Below, piece by piece: positions 23,301-37,700 of a stretch of 64,000 bases of DNA. How positions within the stretch are numbered: position 1 is the stretch's first letter; each line of letters starts with the position of its first letter. The DNA is from Bugula neritina (Eukaryota; Bryozoa; Gymnolaemata; Cheilostomatida; Bugulidae): assembly GCA_964035545.1 (NCBI GenBank), contig OZ037767.1, positions 13,976,801 through 14,040,800 on the forward strand, in the 5' to 3' direction. A program made the position numbers and the translations under genes. The notes under the pieces were generated by a model. The model had not been told where the DNA came from. It made no database searches and saw only the letters and a program-made list of their open reading frames with translations.

Positions 23301-26300
23301 CTCCACTCAAAAGAGTTATCTGAATTGTATTATATATAATATTATATTATATATAATATATGTCAATATAATATAACTGAACATAATTCTACTGCAGTAT
23401 GCATGACAGTTATGCTTATGGTTGCCCATTTCTAGTACGAAAAACTACAAATATATGTTGACATTGGATAAGACACTTTTCAAATTGCCGGTTTAAACCC
23501 AACTAGTTTCAAGACTAGGTTGTAGTTTGACTTGAGAAAGCAGGTTAGTTTTATGGCTCTTAGGCTTGTCCCTTTGTACACACTATTTGGTTAGTAGCTG
23601 AGACAGCGATAGTCCAAGTGGATAACAAACTGGAGAACTATATAACATCATATAATGCACTCAAGAGCTTTGCTAAAGATTAGGACGAATTACATCTGCT
23701 GCAATGCTGTTTGTGCAAGTGTGCTTAGAGCACATACGCTTTACCATTAGAGTAATCTTCAAACAGATTTAGGCAAATTGCCACCATTTTGTTTAAACAT
23801 CCCCCACTGCTTCAAGTGTCCTTCAATAGGCTATGTTGGGAAAAATCGTATAGCCTCTTATCGACCTTGGACACAAGTTCGGAATCTACTCTATACTATT
23901 TAGGACTGGAAGACAGACTAGTTATTTTGGAATTTTTTTTACTTGATGTTGATATTCATGCACTGAGGGCACCAGTGGTTTATGTCAGTTTGAATTCAGT
24001 TAGAGAGGTTATAGCACTGGCACGGAGGAAACAGCTTGCGCTGATGGTATTCCTTTCCATGTACAAACATAGGCGTCATTGCTCTATTCAGTTATAAGTT
24101 ACAGTTCATTATTCCAAGCAGTGTACCAGAGAGAATAGACATTTGCCAGCTACAGCCGTTCCTATCTAAGGAAAGGCTGACATTTTGTGTAGATTTGGCT
24201 GATATTCAAATTTGAAAAAACCTTTCAATATTAAATAATAAACTTTCTCATCATTAGTAAATAAACAAGATGAGCATATTTCACTTGAATGGTCTTGCTT
24301 TAAACATATTGTATCAGTTTTGGTTTGCTTGGTGCAAGGTAGATTCTGGAAGCAGCCAAATAATTTTTTTAAAATCTAATAAGTTGAAACTATCTGAAAG
24401 TCGCCTGTTTCTGTTTTGACTAGAAATTAGGGTTTATGCAGTACCCCCACTATCTCCCCCACTTTAACCACTAGATGCCCTTGCTAAACAAAGGATTGCT
24501 CTACATTCAAACTTCAAGTTGAACTGAAGCATCTTTAATAGCAATTAGTATTTTATTTTCATTTATCACCAATCAATCTCCCGAAACTACAATAACTGCC
24601 TGAGAATAAAAAGGATAACATTTATCACGTTTCTGCAGCTGTCAACTTATGACTCTGTAATTGATATGTAGTCAGTAACCTTTAACTACTTCCTGTTACA
24701 CGATTGCAGACGGTGATGACTAATCACGTGATGAAGGTACTGTTGCACATATCAAAAATACATCACAACTGAAAAGAGGCAATGGAATATTAATTATATT
24801 AGTTTTGTTGAAGTTACATCCAGTACACAAAGCCGTTGGTACTTCTGACTCTAGTTGGTTAGTAGATGTCTTTGAAAGTCATTTAGATGTCATTTTTAAT
24901 GTAAAATAAAGGTTTCATCATTGGTGTGTATACTCCAATCCCCTGCTTATTTCAAACTTTTCTACAGTTGTAAATTTATATAACATAAATTCTTTTTTAG
25001 AAAATTGTAGAATGAGGTATTGGTTGTTGCTATGTTAAAGCAACTAGGTTTCAGCCTAGAACACCGAATTAAACATTAAGAACCCATGCTAAGGAAAGCC
25101 TACAATTCTTTACTATTGCACCAGTTTTGCGTTGAAAGATGTTTGATAGACATTTATTTGTTTGACAGCAAGTTGTAGCTCTATTACTTAGCTTGGCTGT
25201 TCACACAATTAACAAATGACAGCAAGTAATGTAAACTGGGTCAACAGCAGCTGTGGCTTGGGCAAGTTAATCATTACTATTACTGGTGAATCATAATTTA
25301 GATGCCATAAAATCGATAATTATAAAGTGACTCAGCTTTGAGGATTTCTCTCTATAGTTTGAGGCATGGAAGTGATGCCCTTATTAAGTTTCAGTTTTAT
25401 AGAATTAGGCTACTCTCTAATGTATTCTTCAAATGATTTTATTACAGTAACTAAATTTTTATTGCTCGGGCTTTGCATGTGGGTGGTACGTTCAAACAAC
25501 CCATACGTGGTGTCTTACACTGAGGCTAGACTCCAACTAACATTGATCTGGTATGAAATCAGATACTGACTGATTCAAACTGCCGGCTTGCCTGACTGTA
25601 ATCCCCCCACATAATGAATGGTTTGATTTATTGAGACCGGTTTTCCAGTCATATTTTTCTCATCACAACCAGCCTATACTACTACAGTTTCTTGTCCCAC
25701 TACGGCTGTGTGTTTTTCAGCATAGTTTTGATTTTTAAATGTTTCTGCGAGGTTGGGGCGTGCCTGTTTTCCAGTCATGTGCTGAAGTTAGGCTCTTATT
25801 TCTTGTTTGTACTTTTATGATGGTGCAGAGATAGTCTGTAATATCAACAATAGCGTTTATTGTCGAGTAGTTTTGTTACCTCTTGTAATTGAAGTAAATT
25901 CAAATGCCAAGCACAAAAAGTTGAGAACCTGAGCTAAAAATAAGTTAATATCTTGTCAACTGGTAAGATAACAGTCTATATTTTGTCTGTAAACACCTAT
26001 ACCTGCTCATCTATATTATGTAGCAATGTCTGCCTTCATAGTATGTAAATAACACCTCTCTAGTAAATACTAAAGTTTAATGGTTGTATTATTTTCTTGG
26101 GGTAAAAGTGCAATAGATATTATTTAGCTATAAGTTACCTTGAAGTGTAAAGGGCAGTGTAGCCTGTATTACTCTGGGATGAACTGTAATGTCCCAACTA
26201 GCTGAAGAAAAAATTCTGCCCCAACTGGGAGTCGAACCACAGACTTCCCGCTTGCAAACTCGCGTGTTAACCATTACACTAAAGGACTACTAGGGTATAT

Positions 26301-29300
26301 GGACAGCAAATTAGTGGGCCTTTGTTAAAACAGTATTTCATCAGCTACTGTTTTACATGATAGTAGTTTTGAAAACTTATATAACAGAAATATAGACTAA
26401 AATGTCTACACACAGTCACGTCAAAGAAATTAGTTCCTCAAACTTGATCACAATTTAATTCAAGATACAGTTTCAATGTTATTTCATCATTTTCTGCTTC
26501 ACCTAATTTATAAGTTGTTCCTTAATGTTTGTTAAGTGGTAATAGGTAAACTGTCATTATAGTATAACACAACACTGACTAAGTAAGACCTTTCTACTTT
26601 GAAAAACTTTTGATTGACTCATCTTGAAATATGTTTGATTATTTAGACATTTTTTGAATGCAAAAAATGTACAATGTTTGAAATTCTCTAGTTTTTCAAT
26701 AACAGCGATGATTGCCATGTTTTGACTTTTCAAGGTGCAGATCTCAACTTTAGAGTTTAAATTTAAGATGATGCTGGCTAAATTCACTTTAGCTAACGAT
26801 TGTTTAAGTTTATAAGTGATGGAAAAAAAAGGAAATCAGATTTTTGTCTTTTAAATGAGTCACCAGTTTTAACAGCCGCATTGTTATGACCTGTCAAAAT
26901 CAATTAATTTATTAATGTTCAGTGTTCATAAAATGCAGCTTGCAATACATTGTGTTGTCCAATCAAAACATATTTCCTCAAAAGATTTTATTCCTTGTAA
27001 TTTGCTGCAAAATATGAGGGTGAATTCCATGGTGTATATCGGAGTAATTTCCTCATAACCATTCTTGAGATGGTTGTCAAAAAGTAGCAAAGTTACTAGC
27101 CCTGTGCTACTGTGACCAGTGATTTACATTCACTGTAACTATTAGTGTACTCACTCCTATCAACATAAGTGTTCCACAAATTTAGGGTTGATTATTTTAA
27201 TAACACTTTCTGGAATGTTCTTCACAGTTCTTAGAATATTATTTTTACTCAGGCTATTATTTTCGTGAACTTGTATGAATAATAAAATATAATGTGCCAT
27301 GAATAGTGCATTGTTTTCTGTGATACAAATTCTAAGGTTTTTTCTATGGAGTATTGATGTTATAAATAGCTTCCTGCTGTAGTTGTCATCCCTTGTCAAC
27401 TTTTTCCTCTTCAATCGTGTTTTGTGATACTAATTGAAGAATTGTGCAAGTCATCGATTTTGTGAGTTTTCAATCTAACAGGAAGTGATGCGTTTTGTAG
27501 AAGACAAACCTGTAGAAGCAACTGAAGCATCCACGCAGGAATCTGCTGCTGCCGCGTCAGCAGACGCTGTCCAATCTAAAGACGATGAACCAGAAGCTCC
27601 GACAGAGTCAGCTGAGGTAGAGCTGAGAATTGAAGAACCCGGAGATAAGGAGGCAGCTGGTATGACTGCTTTACTGTCTTAACTTTTGACAGCTTTTCAA
27701 AGTAGACTATTGGGTTGTGCCATTTAGTCCGGTGATGAAATGAAACGGTTCGCTTGGGCGAGTATTAATATTCAGATTGAAGTAAAAAGGTCATGCTTTG
27801 AAAGTGTAACATGAATAAGACAAATTATTCTTAGAGTTATGCATCGGTCTCCATATGTCATAGCAATTAAAACTCGAGCTTGATATTGAGGTTTCAAGTA
27901 ACGTTTTGTAACTTTAACCCGAGTTTCAAAGTCAATGAAAAAGATTTTAATGCATCACTGAGTTATTAGTTTTGAAACCTAAGCTTGCCGTTTCTTTTTA
28001 AGGTCAGTAGATTTGTGTGATACTTTGTAGTGTTAAATCCTGTCAGCTTGTGATAATATTAATCATCATTTTAGAAGGCAGCTCGGAGCCTGTAAAAGAA
28101 GAAACTGAAGCATCAGCGGAAGGAGGGGATGAGTCACCGTCAGCTAAAGAGGTTCAGAGTTTGTCTGCTTCTATGTTGTCCGCTAGTTGTGCTCCAGAAT
28201 CTAGTTCTGAGCAAATAATGGAGGGTTGCACAGTTAAGGCTGAGCCAGCCGAACTGGTGGTAGATGAAAACACAGAACCAGTTTCTGTATCCTCTCCTTG
28301 CTTACAATCTGCTGATTTGCCTTTGCCGTCTGCTGATGGCGCTGGGCAAACAAATTCTAACTCTAGTTTAGATGCTAATTGTAGTAACATGTCACTAGCT
28401 TCTTCTGCTAATGCACTGCTTTCTAATGATTTGGCTAATTCATGTTCTCAAACAAATATAACTGCTAATCCTGATTCTCAACTCGCTGATGGTGGGCTTC
28501 CGGAAACCTCCATTGAAAACGATGTTGAAGCCGCTCACTCACAGTCTGAAACTGAGCTAAATATTCCGAATTCCGATGTTGGTTTGCAAAGTCCCGAAGT
28601 TTTGGACGGAGAAATATCAGTTTGTTCAGCTGCTGAAGAGGTTGTGATTGATGGCGGTGAGCTTTCCGTCTGTTTGACAGAAGAAAATAATGCTCCGCCA
28701 AATGTGGGGACATCAGCTACACCATCAGTTGACAATGCTCCGCAGGTAGCCGTTCAGGAAAACACACCGGGTGATGAATTGAATAAGTCTGATGTTTCTG
28801 GTGTTGAAAAGGCTGTTAAAGTAGAGGAATGCGACAGTGCAAAGCTTGAAGACGTTTCAAGTCAACAAGAGCCAGAATCAAAAAGTTTGCTTGACACCAA
28901 AATATCTGGTTCCATTGTTGTGGAAGGAGAAGCCCCGAATCTGTCTCCTGTTCTTGACTCTCAGGAAGATTCGAAAGCCACAGAAGAAGGTTTGCCTGAA
29001 GAAGAGTTTGTGGCACAAAACAGTAAGAATTCTACGTTGACAGAGGCATCTGAATCTCAAGATGGTGACTGTTTTGAGAAAGATGATGCAACATGCGACA
29101 AGCCTTCTGTAGTACAAGAAGAATCTTCTCCTGCAAATGTAAAAACTGAGATTTCTGAAACGGAAAGTTGCAATACTGTTGATTTGGCTGATGATTTGAT
29201 CTCCGAGAGTATCACAGTTCAGCATACTGAAGTGTTTGTTCAAAGATCATCTCAGGACCCTGTATCCATGGAAACAGCTGACGAAGTGAAATCAGAAGAT

Positions 29301-32133
29301 AGTGATTTGGACCATAATCAGGATTTGCCTCTTTCAACAGAGCCACTTTCTTCTCAGGAAAATGAAAGCAATGAGCAAACTTTGGATGGCGATAAAAAAG
29401 ATGAAAGCATAGAGGAATTTGCAGAGCAGCTGGTGGATGTGGAAGCTGTTGGTAAGCAACCAATAACTGAAGAGACAACTTTGCTGGAATTCGAAGATCA
29501 GGTTTCTACTGGTTCTACGGAGAAGAACGAGAGTTTCATTACAGGCATTGAGACAATGTCTGAAGAAGGAATATGTAATGATGAGGCACTCTCCATCAAT
29601 GACAATTCCCAGCTTTCAGGTGATGCAGATTCTGTAGAAAAGGCAGCTTCTACTGATGAGAAAGGTGATAACCTGGTTGCTTCCGAAATTAATCAAAGTA
29701 CAAGTTCTTTAATCGAAGAATCTGACGTCTTGCAGTCAAATTTGAGTTCTGTAGAGGATGATGGTCTCACAACTGTAGAGGATGTTGGTCTCACAGCTGT
29801 AGAGGATGTTGGTCTCGCACCTGTAGAGGATGTTGGTCTCACAACTGTAGAAGATGTTGGTCTCGAAGCTGTAGAGGATGTTGGTCTCACAACTGTAGAG
29901 GATGTTGGTCTCACAGCTGTAGAGGATGTTGGTCTTGCAACTGTAGGGGATGTTGGTCTCACAACTGTAGAGGATGTTGGTCTCGAAGCTGTAGAGGATG
30001 TTGGTCTCGAAGCTGTAGAGAATGTTGGTCTCACAACTGTAGAGGATGTTGGTCTCACAACTGTAGAGGATGTTGGTCTCACAACTGTAGAGGGTGATGG
30101 TCTCGCAACTGTAGAAGATGTTGGTCTCGCAACTGTAGAGGATGTTGGTCTCGAAGCTGTAGAGGATGTTGGTCTCACAGCTGGAGCCGAAATTGTGCTC
30201 TCTGGCACCATAGATTGCAAAACTGAAGACTCGTCAGAAGTTGCTACTCATGCTGTATCTCTCGACTCTGAAAGCGATAATGCTGATGACTCAGAATTTG
30301 TGTCAAATGGCTCTCAAAAGGTTGGAGTTGTGTGAATTTTAGCAGTGTGACCCCCTTTACGCTGTTCCCAACCACCAATCAGATTCTCATCAGTTGTCAG
30401 CATTCAAAATGTTTGTGGCATTTCACAAAATGTTCTGACCAAGTAATATGCCCTCTAAGCAAAAAGCTCCAGAATATTTTGTTCTTTCTGCAGGTACAAC
30501 CTGTGAAAAAGATTATCTGTAGAGACATTAAAACGATTACCCACAAGGCTGCAGTTGGCTGTATCCTTACTGCTAGAACCTACTTGTCCTTTCACAAGCA
30601 AATCTGCTAGCTTTTTATGTTTTCTTTTATTTTGTGTGCTTAAATCTAATATACACAGCATAACCTCCTTTCACACCATGTTGGCGCTAAACACTAGTTA
30701 TGGCTCTAGTTTTCACTATAATTATCTAATCATAGACCTAGCAATTGTTCAAGAAACAAGATGTCACTAGCCAACAGGGCAAAGTGTTTTCTAATCACTA
30801 TACACAGTAGATCCCAGCGGACGGGGGGGGGGGGGGGGTTCTAACCCTTTTCCCGAGTATTCCACCAGCTCATTTCAAGGGTTCCTTAACCTAGCGGAAT
30901 ACTTACAAATTTTGAGCTGTGGTAAAACATATTGTTATGGGTGCAGAGATTGGGTGCTGATATTCATCAAGTTATTTTTTTACCATTTCAAATCTGATTT
31001 ATTTTCCCCACAGTTTAGCAAACTCTGGTTTTATGGAAAACTTTACTTAATTGCTTCATATATACTATTCCTATTCCTTGAAATTTCATGTTTTTCAATG
31101 CAATGAATAAGTCAATTTCTGCTGTAAGTGAATCTGTTGTCGAAAAAATATGAATTTGAAATAAGTAGAGGTTAGGGTCCCAGCTTCATTGATTATAACA
31201 AAGTGGGATCATCTTGTTTAACAGTCTGAAAACCATAGCTGTTGGTGGATGAAGCTTATGATCGTAATATACAGCTCAATTCAGCCACCTAACCAGTGAA
31301 ATCTATTTTGCTTTTCTTTCTATGCTTTAATACAATGTCTGCTAATATTTAACACTCTAAAGTGATTTCACTGTTTCTAGCAGAAGTTATGTTCCCATGA
31401 ATTATCCCGGTCTACCATGTGTTATGTATGTTGAGCTTTGTAAAATGTTAAATTATTTTGGCCATGGCATTTTCAGTTGCAGCTAGTTTATACAGATGTA
31501 CTATGTCAATATGGTTGCTAGTTGTACAGCTATTTCTGTTTATTTACTCTGCCAGCATCATTTCACATATTTGGGCTCACCTTTAATCATATTTTTTACT
31601 GATTTTTCTTGTAATATTTTTAGCTCTAAATGATTTCAATTAGTAATTGTATTTTTTAGGATGAAAAAAGCCAAGAGCCTGAAAAAGAAGGTATGTAATT
31701 TTTCAGTTGTTATACATGATTGTGCATATTTCCTATAAATTATAGTTTATAGGGTCAAAGGTAACGTTCTTGAACTCCAATTATCTAATAATTTTGAAAA
31801 AAGGTGATTTGAGTTTATTCTTGTAGTCAATTAGAAGTTATCCCTCCTTCAGGGTGCCAATAAACAAATTATCAATAAAAATATGTCCGTGTGACTGCAT
31901 AATATACTGGAATATTCTCTGTTTTTAGATGAAGTTGAAGACTCTGCTGCAACAACTGCGGATGATGACCAATCAGCTGAAAAGTGAGTAATTTTTCCAT
32001 TTATTCACCCCAGCCTAAATTTCATTTATATACTTGAGGAGTTGTCTACTTTAAAAATTAACATAATTTTAAACATTCTCAAAACTTTTTTATGTGATTT
32101 ATACAATAATCTGACATTTTCAGGGGAGATTAA
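20348..32133 (+). CDS. Acidic, probably N-myristoylated repeat protein
   Basis: Exons 20348-20624, 27486-27659, 28075-30320, 31660-31690, 31929-31983 and 32124-32133 join to about 930 residues. The start MGNSQTLSC has Gly2, a small residue at position 6 and a nearby Cys, a good N-myristoylation plus palmitoylation signal. The rest is rich in Glu, Asp, Ser, Ala and Thr, with few hydrophobic residues apart from Val and Leu, and has no recognisable domain, so it is likely disordered and membrane-tethered. Residues encoded by 29751-30182 are 18 tandem octapeptides VEDVGLTT with TA/EA/AT variants. Exon 1 needs the acceptor ending at 27485 (GGAAG); the closer AACAG at 27481 would shift frame to a stop after a few codons. 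If exon 3 is not spliced, translation stops at 30335. A missing exon in the 6.9-kb first intron cannot be excluded. No homologue recognised; general likeness to GAP43/MARCKS-like proteins is composition only. Confidence 0.72.
20625..27485. other. 6.9-kb first intron of the acidic protein gene
   Basis: I found no further exon with the acidic composition of the gene. Contents: simple AT palindromes at about 23325-23385, a tRNA-like element at 26217, and scattered short ORFs without any domain. Confidence 0.5.
26217..26287 (-). repeat. tRNA-like element, family 2
   Basis: Minus-strand copy with GTGTAATGGTTAACACG, TTGCAAGCGGGAAG and GGTTCGACTCCC. The first arm is degenerate (TTTAGTG). Confidence 0.6.
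29751..30182 (+). repeat. 18 x 24-bp in-frame coding repeat
   Basis: Unit GTAGAGGATGTTGGTCTCAC plus 4 variable bases. Each copy encodes VEDVGL followed by TT, TA, EA, AT or AP. Copies differ mainly in the last two codons; three carry other changes (VGDVGL, VENVGL, VEGDGL). The length of 24 bp preserves the reading frame. Confidence 0.95.
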
Positions 32134-32918
32134 AGAGATATGCTTCAGATCTATCTATGTCATGACACTCTAGAGCTCAAGCTGCCAGATGGCTGTACGC
32201 TAGTCTAGAAGTCAATGTGTATAAACCAATCACATCATCTACACAGTTTGTACAGAGCACTGGAGTAACCTTCTAGTATATTATGTGGATCTATACATTT
32301 TCTATTCTCATTATTGTAATAAAACATTGTTGAAACTCTTTTTATAGATATACTACGGTAAATTAGCAATTTGTTTCCAAAAGTTTCTTAGTCTAGGCAT
32401 GAACAGGGGCAGGTTATTTTCGTGCCCGTTACTACGCTTCTTTTAGTTTAAGTTTTTATTTTATGTAGTTTGCTAACTGCTCTGTTATATTTTGTCGGTG
32501 TGCCACGGGGTGTATGATTGGTTAATTACTTTATTAGTGGTTGTTCCCCCTGCTTCAGTTTTCTGCAGCTACCATGCAATACATTTTAATATTATGTTGT
32601 ATTTCTACAACTTTTCTATGTTATGACGTTTCGGTTATGGTGGCCCAACGCACGGTTATTTTTATTTCCTGTATGTACAGTTATTGGCTACATTTTATTA
32701 AAATTCGTGTTTACAGCGTAAGCTCTCCTACATTCGTATTTTGATGATGGAAGCTGCTTGTACTTTTATTAACGGCTATTTTATTGATGTGTAGAAGAAG
32801 CAATTCTGTATAGTGTTGAGAAAACACAAGTGTTTGACTGCTGCAATGCAATATGAACTGTTGGCATTTTATATTTCATTACATATAATATAATGCACTG
32901 AATATGCGTATATCTAAT

Positions 32919-32962
32919 AATAAAAATATAACCCAATTCTTTTTTCAAGTTGTTTGTTTATT
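32919..32962. terminator. Converging polyA signals of two genes
   Basis: AATAAA on the plus strand at 32919-32924 fits the acidic protein gene. AATAAA on the minus strand (TTTATT, 32957-32962) fits the TIR-like gene. With normal cleavage 10-30 bases downstream the two mRNAs would overlap at their 3' ends. Confidence 0.5.
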
Positions 32963-33154
32963 ATTTCTCTAATAAAATACAAGTAACTGACTGGTGTGTT
33001 AAAAAGAATACGAGTGTTAATTCTATGTCAGTAGAAGGAAGTGTATATAAAGCACTTGTATGGCGCTACATATATCATGGAGCAGATAATTTCTAAAATG
33101 TCAAATTATTCGCGTGGAGGAAAACTGCCTAACAAACCATCGTGATTTCGGCTG

Positions 33155-34723
33155 TCATTCTTCTTCGGCGCTGTTGGCGTACAGGGACGAGTTTAGTAAC
33201 ACCCTTGACCTGGCTGAGTTAGGCCGACTAGAGCTAGGTCTATAACGCAATAGTCTGCTATTAGATGGGTAGTTTGGCCGAAATCTGCTGGAGCTAAGTG
33301 GGTCAGTCAGCTGTCCCTGTAGATTGCTTGACCTCATGACCTTTAGCGGGTGAGGTATAGCTGATGAATAGGTGAACCCTTCTATTGGAGAGTTACACGT
33401 GCGTGCGATTGCTGTTGAAGTTGTCTTCCTTACATCTGTTGCATCCAGTATTCCGGAATCGTCCGAATCTACAGAGGAATAATAACGTATTTACAGTATT
33501 ATGTATATAGCAGTGACTAAAACTAATTTGTCACTTTGTGCTCAATATATAATATAACCATTGTTCATAGTGTATAGAATACTTTTATTGGAAACGATTA
33601 TATTGTCTAAATACAGCTCCCCTAATTTTCTGTTATATAGGAGCAAACAAAAATCATGACTAAAATAGATCTGATAATACAATACATTAATAATGAGACA
33701 ATGGTGAATAAAATCAGGATTAGATTATTTGTTAATGCAATATCAACAAGAAACATTTACTTATAACCAATATTGATTATAATTAAAATACCATGAAAGA
33801 AATTTTGAACTATAGCTTTTCTCTCCAAAAATTAGTGCACATGTTTTGGAGTTCTGTGCACAGATGTCTGGGCAGTCGAATCACAACATCAATTTTTTAG
33901 TAAGTAAAAATTTTTGATCAAATCTGAAATATTATAGAGAGGTGTACTCACAACTCCCGGCATAAGATATTCTACCAGTAACTCTAGATTCTGGTCTACT
34001 CTCTCCAGTTTCTGTCAGAGTAGGAGTTGAGCTGGTGGTTGAACTGTTGTTGTTTGAGTTTCTATAGTGTGTCTGATGAAAATCACGGGTGGTCCTGGCA
34101 CTGCCCACTTTATATAAAGGCCGATCGGGCAACTTAAGTGAGGCTATGTTTGAGACTTTAGTCAGCTGGATTGCATCATCTATTGCTTGCTGAGGAACAG
34201 AACTGGGAAATGTCGCACCTACAGGAAAGTTTATATAACGGTTATAACATGATGGAAGTGGAAACAGGCATCTCACAAAAGTGAAAGTTCAAGGAGCTTC
34301 ATACTATCAAATGAAATAATGTTTTTTTTAAATACCACTCATGAATATTGTCCTAGAATGGGGCAGAAATATAAAAAAACTACTATTGCTTTAGCTACGC
34401 AACACAGCAGTAACAATATTGGTAGAGTTCCTTTATCAGACAGAAGTTTGCAATTTCCTGTGTGTTTTTAACATTTGCTCATGAGTCATGTTCTTGAGTA
34501 GATGAATTCATGCAATCTACATATTCATATACTTACACACACGCACATGCACGCACACGCACACACACGCACACGCGCGCACACACACACGCACGCACAC
34601 GCACGCACGCACACACGCGCACACGCGCACACACTCACCACACACACACCACACGCACACACACGCACACACACACACACCACACACACACACGCACACA
34701 CACACCACACACACACACACACA

Positions 34724-34774
<51 letters not shown>

Positions 34775-37700
34775 GCACACACACACAACACACGCACACA
34801 CACACACAACACACACATGTACTGTAAGTTTTTTCAAAAGTACTTATTACACTTTGTTGAGTTGGAATAAGCAAAAAACTGTGTGAGAAAAGATTAAATC
34901 AGAATAATTTCAAATTCAGCAACTGAACCGAGTATATTGTGTAACTAACCAGTGTATAAGGCTATTTTGTCATACAGTAGTGCCAGCGTACTCTCATACA
35001 AGTTTGTGTTGAACACCAGGGCATCTCCGTACAGCTCCCTGATTTTTGTAGCTAAGCTTACACTCAGTTCTGAGTCTACATTCTCTTCCTTTAGTCTTTT
35101 TTCTTTCTAAAAGGTACCAACAAAACCTTTAATAGTTTTTAAAAAAATTCTTTTTTTGAATTTTTGCACAGCTGTTTCATGGCAATGTCAAACTTACTTA
35201 CTACGTAAACATCTTGCTCACACAAACACACTACACCCTTATACACAAGTTGCTAATGCAATATATAAAATACTGAACTAAATATTAATGACTGCATATA
35301 ATTATTATGTAATTAAACTACAATACCATTAATAATGTGACATAATTCATACAAATACAAGAAAGGTTAAAAATATAATTATAGCAGCAACTATTTCTCA
35401 CAGTGAACCAAACATTTTTTTCAAAACATGTTGCAGAAGGTTGTGCATCAATCAATCATTTAATCACTTAAAATCTTATCATGTGTGGTAGAGCATGTTT
35501 AACATGCATAAGACGCATGGTTGGTCGGCTTGCTATTATTAGCACATACAGTGACAGGCAATATGCTTATTGTACATAGCAACAGTTTCAATAAACTTTG
35601 TTTACCTACAGATAAAAAAATCTGAGAGGTTTGTTTTGTAATCAAATAAAAAAGCTAAACTATTTAGTAGTTATCCTCTTTCTAGAAAAACAAATTGACT
35701 CACACAAGAGTTGTCTTCCTTTGTCCTGCTGGCTGTAGATGGCGGTGTAGTGTTTTCAGATAGCTGTAAATAAACCAAAATACTGATGCTTATCACTATA
35801 TTATATTATATTATATTGTAGTGTAACAACAAATTAAAAGGGTCAAACAAAATAATATCTGCTTGCTATATATAGCATAAAAATAGTGGTAACAATTAGA
35901 ACTATAATATTTATAGAATAACTATTAGATACACACATCACACACAACCGCGCACGCCACTAGCATCAATCAAATCATTCTATATAAGCAGCTTCAAGCT
36001 GGGGGTGACTGAGTGCAGTAGTTTGGTATTCTTGAGTTTATAGTTAAGAGTCCGAAGTTTTAATTTAACCCCTAAATTCAAACTTGAGAATTCCAAACTA
36101 CTGCACTCAGTCACCCCCAATTCAGAGCTGCTTATAGACCAATTCTAATCAACCCAACTCGTGTTAGCCTTAAGACTTACCGAGTTCCGTGAAGGAACAA
36201 AGGGTGCGTTAGACGGGGGTTTCACATACTCGATGTTGGTGTCAGGGAGATCATCAGGAAGGGTGTAGCCTGATTCCCTCAAGAATACAATAGGGGTTTT
36301 GTAGGCTACAGCAATAGACAGCAGGTTCATGCAAACCTGAAACATATGCAAATTAACTTAAGACTACTGGCTACTTTGTGAGTTATTTACAATATGTTTA
36401 CAAATCAACTTATGGTCTACCAATAAATTAGTAGTTCATCTTGCTAGTGATACTTTGTGCCATTGCCTTTTCTATTTAGCCATATAAATATGTGTATAAT
36501 ACTGTATGTTAACAATGTTTTGGATATGCATTTTGGTAAAAAAACTGTGAAATTTGCGCCTCCAATTTTAGTTTGAATTAGATATTTATTTCTTATGGAA
36601 TTAAAAAAAGTGTTAAAATTGATAATAATTTTATTGCTTGCTTTTCAACTTTCTTGCATTTAATTGAAGATTTATCGCAGTAAAAGAATTAGTATTGATG
36701 AAAATATTTACAATAATAATTGATTTGTTTTTTTTTAAATTTGAATAAAAAGCTCCAATAATTAATTATAGTAAAACTTAGACGAGTTAGCAGCTATACC
36801 TGATCTTTGAAGATCTCATCGTTGACTAGCATAACAAACGCTGACCCACAGATGGTGCGGCAGAAGTCCATACTGCTGACTGCCTTAGCTTGCTCCGCTG
36901 TTGGGTTTGTTCTGACACAGACAAACGGCTCTACACAAATATATGTGTTTGTAAAAATAAACACATATAATACATGTGTCTGTGTAGTGCAAATGATATA
37001 AATCGACATGAAAAGACATTCCAGAAGTGATTGTAAAGCCCGTCTTTCGAAGTAGGCTAATGCAAATACCTTATATAAGTTAAATGCCAATATTTTATTA
37101 TATTTTCTTATGTATTATAGTAAATATTTTATTTTATTATTATAATATATTGCATTATATCATTTCATATTATATAATATATAGTATTGTATTTTATTCG
37201 TTCATACTATTATATATTATATTGAATGTTATTATTTTATGATGTTATATATGTAATAAAATAAAATGATAAATCGTAATTTAACATTATAGTATATTTA
37301 ATTTTTTATTATATTATATTAAATGTCATGCTGAATTTTCTTATATTGTATCGTATTATGTTATATAACATTATAATATAATATATTATACTATAGTTAC
37401 AGCAACTCTACTAGTTTTACTACAACATATACTAGTTCAATGTTGTAAGACATTAGTTCCTTAAATAATTAGGCAGGGCATAAAGTTATACAGAATTATT
37501 ATCAACTATATCTAATACAGTAGATACTGTTTTAGCCTTAGCACTATCAAAACAAGTAATTTTTAATACCGAGTTGATCAACAATGAGATGCTTCAACTT
37601 CTGCTGTTTGGAACAAGATCTGTCATAGCAGAAGAAGACCCTCCTTATGGGGTAAGTGTATTCAGAGTTTCTCTGGAAGCTGTCTGCCTTGAAATATGTG

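Noticed and set aside
29751-30182. CRISPR array
   Set aside because: Direct repeats without unique spacers, in frame within a eukaryotic exon.
29693-30220. 175-aa antisense ORF (RPTSSTVV repeats)
   Set aside because: It is the reverse reading of the VEDVGLTT repeat, open only because the repeat unit lacks stops.
30332-30610. Alternative last exon reading VQPVKKIICRDIK
   Set aside because: The acceptor and phase are possible, but the composition is unlike the acidic protein and the 31660 exon fits better.
34502-34874. Long ORFs of HTHTHAR or VCVCACVR type on both strands
   Set aside because: They translate the CA/CACG microsatellite in every frame and have no start context or domain.
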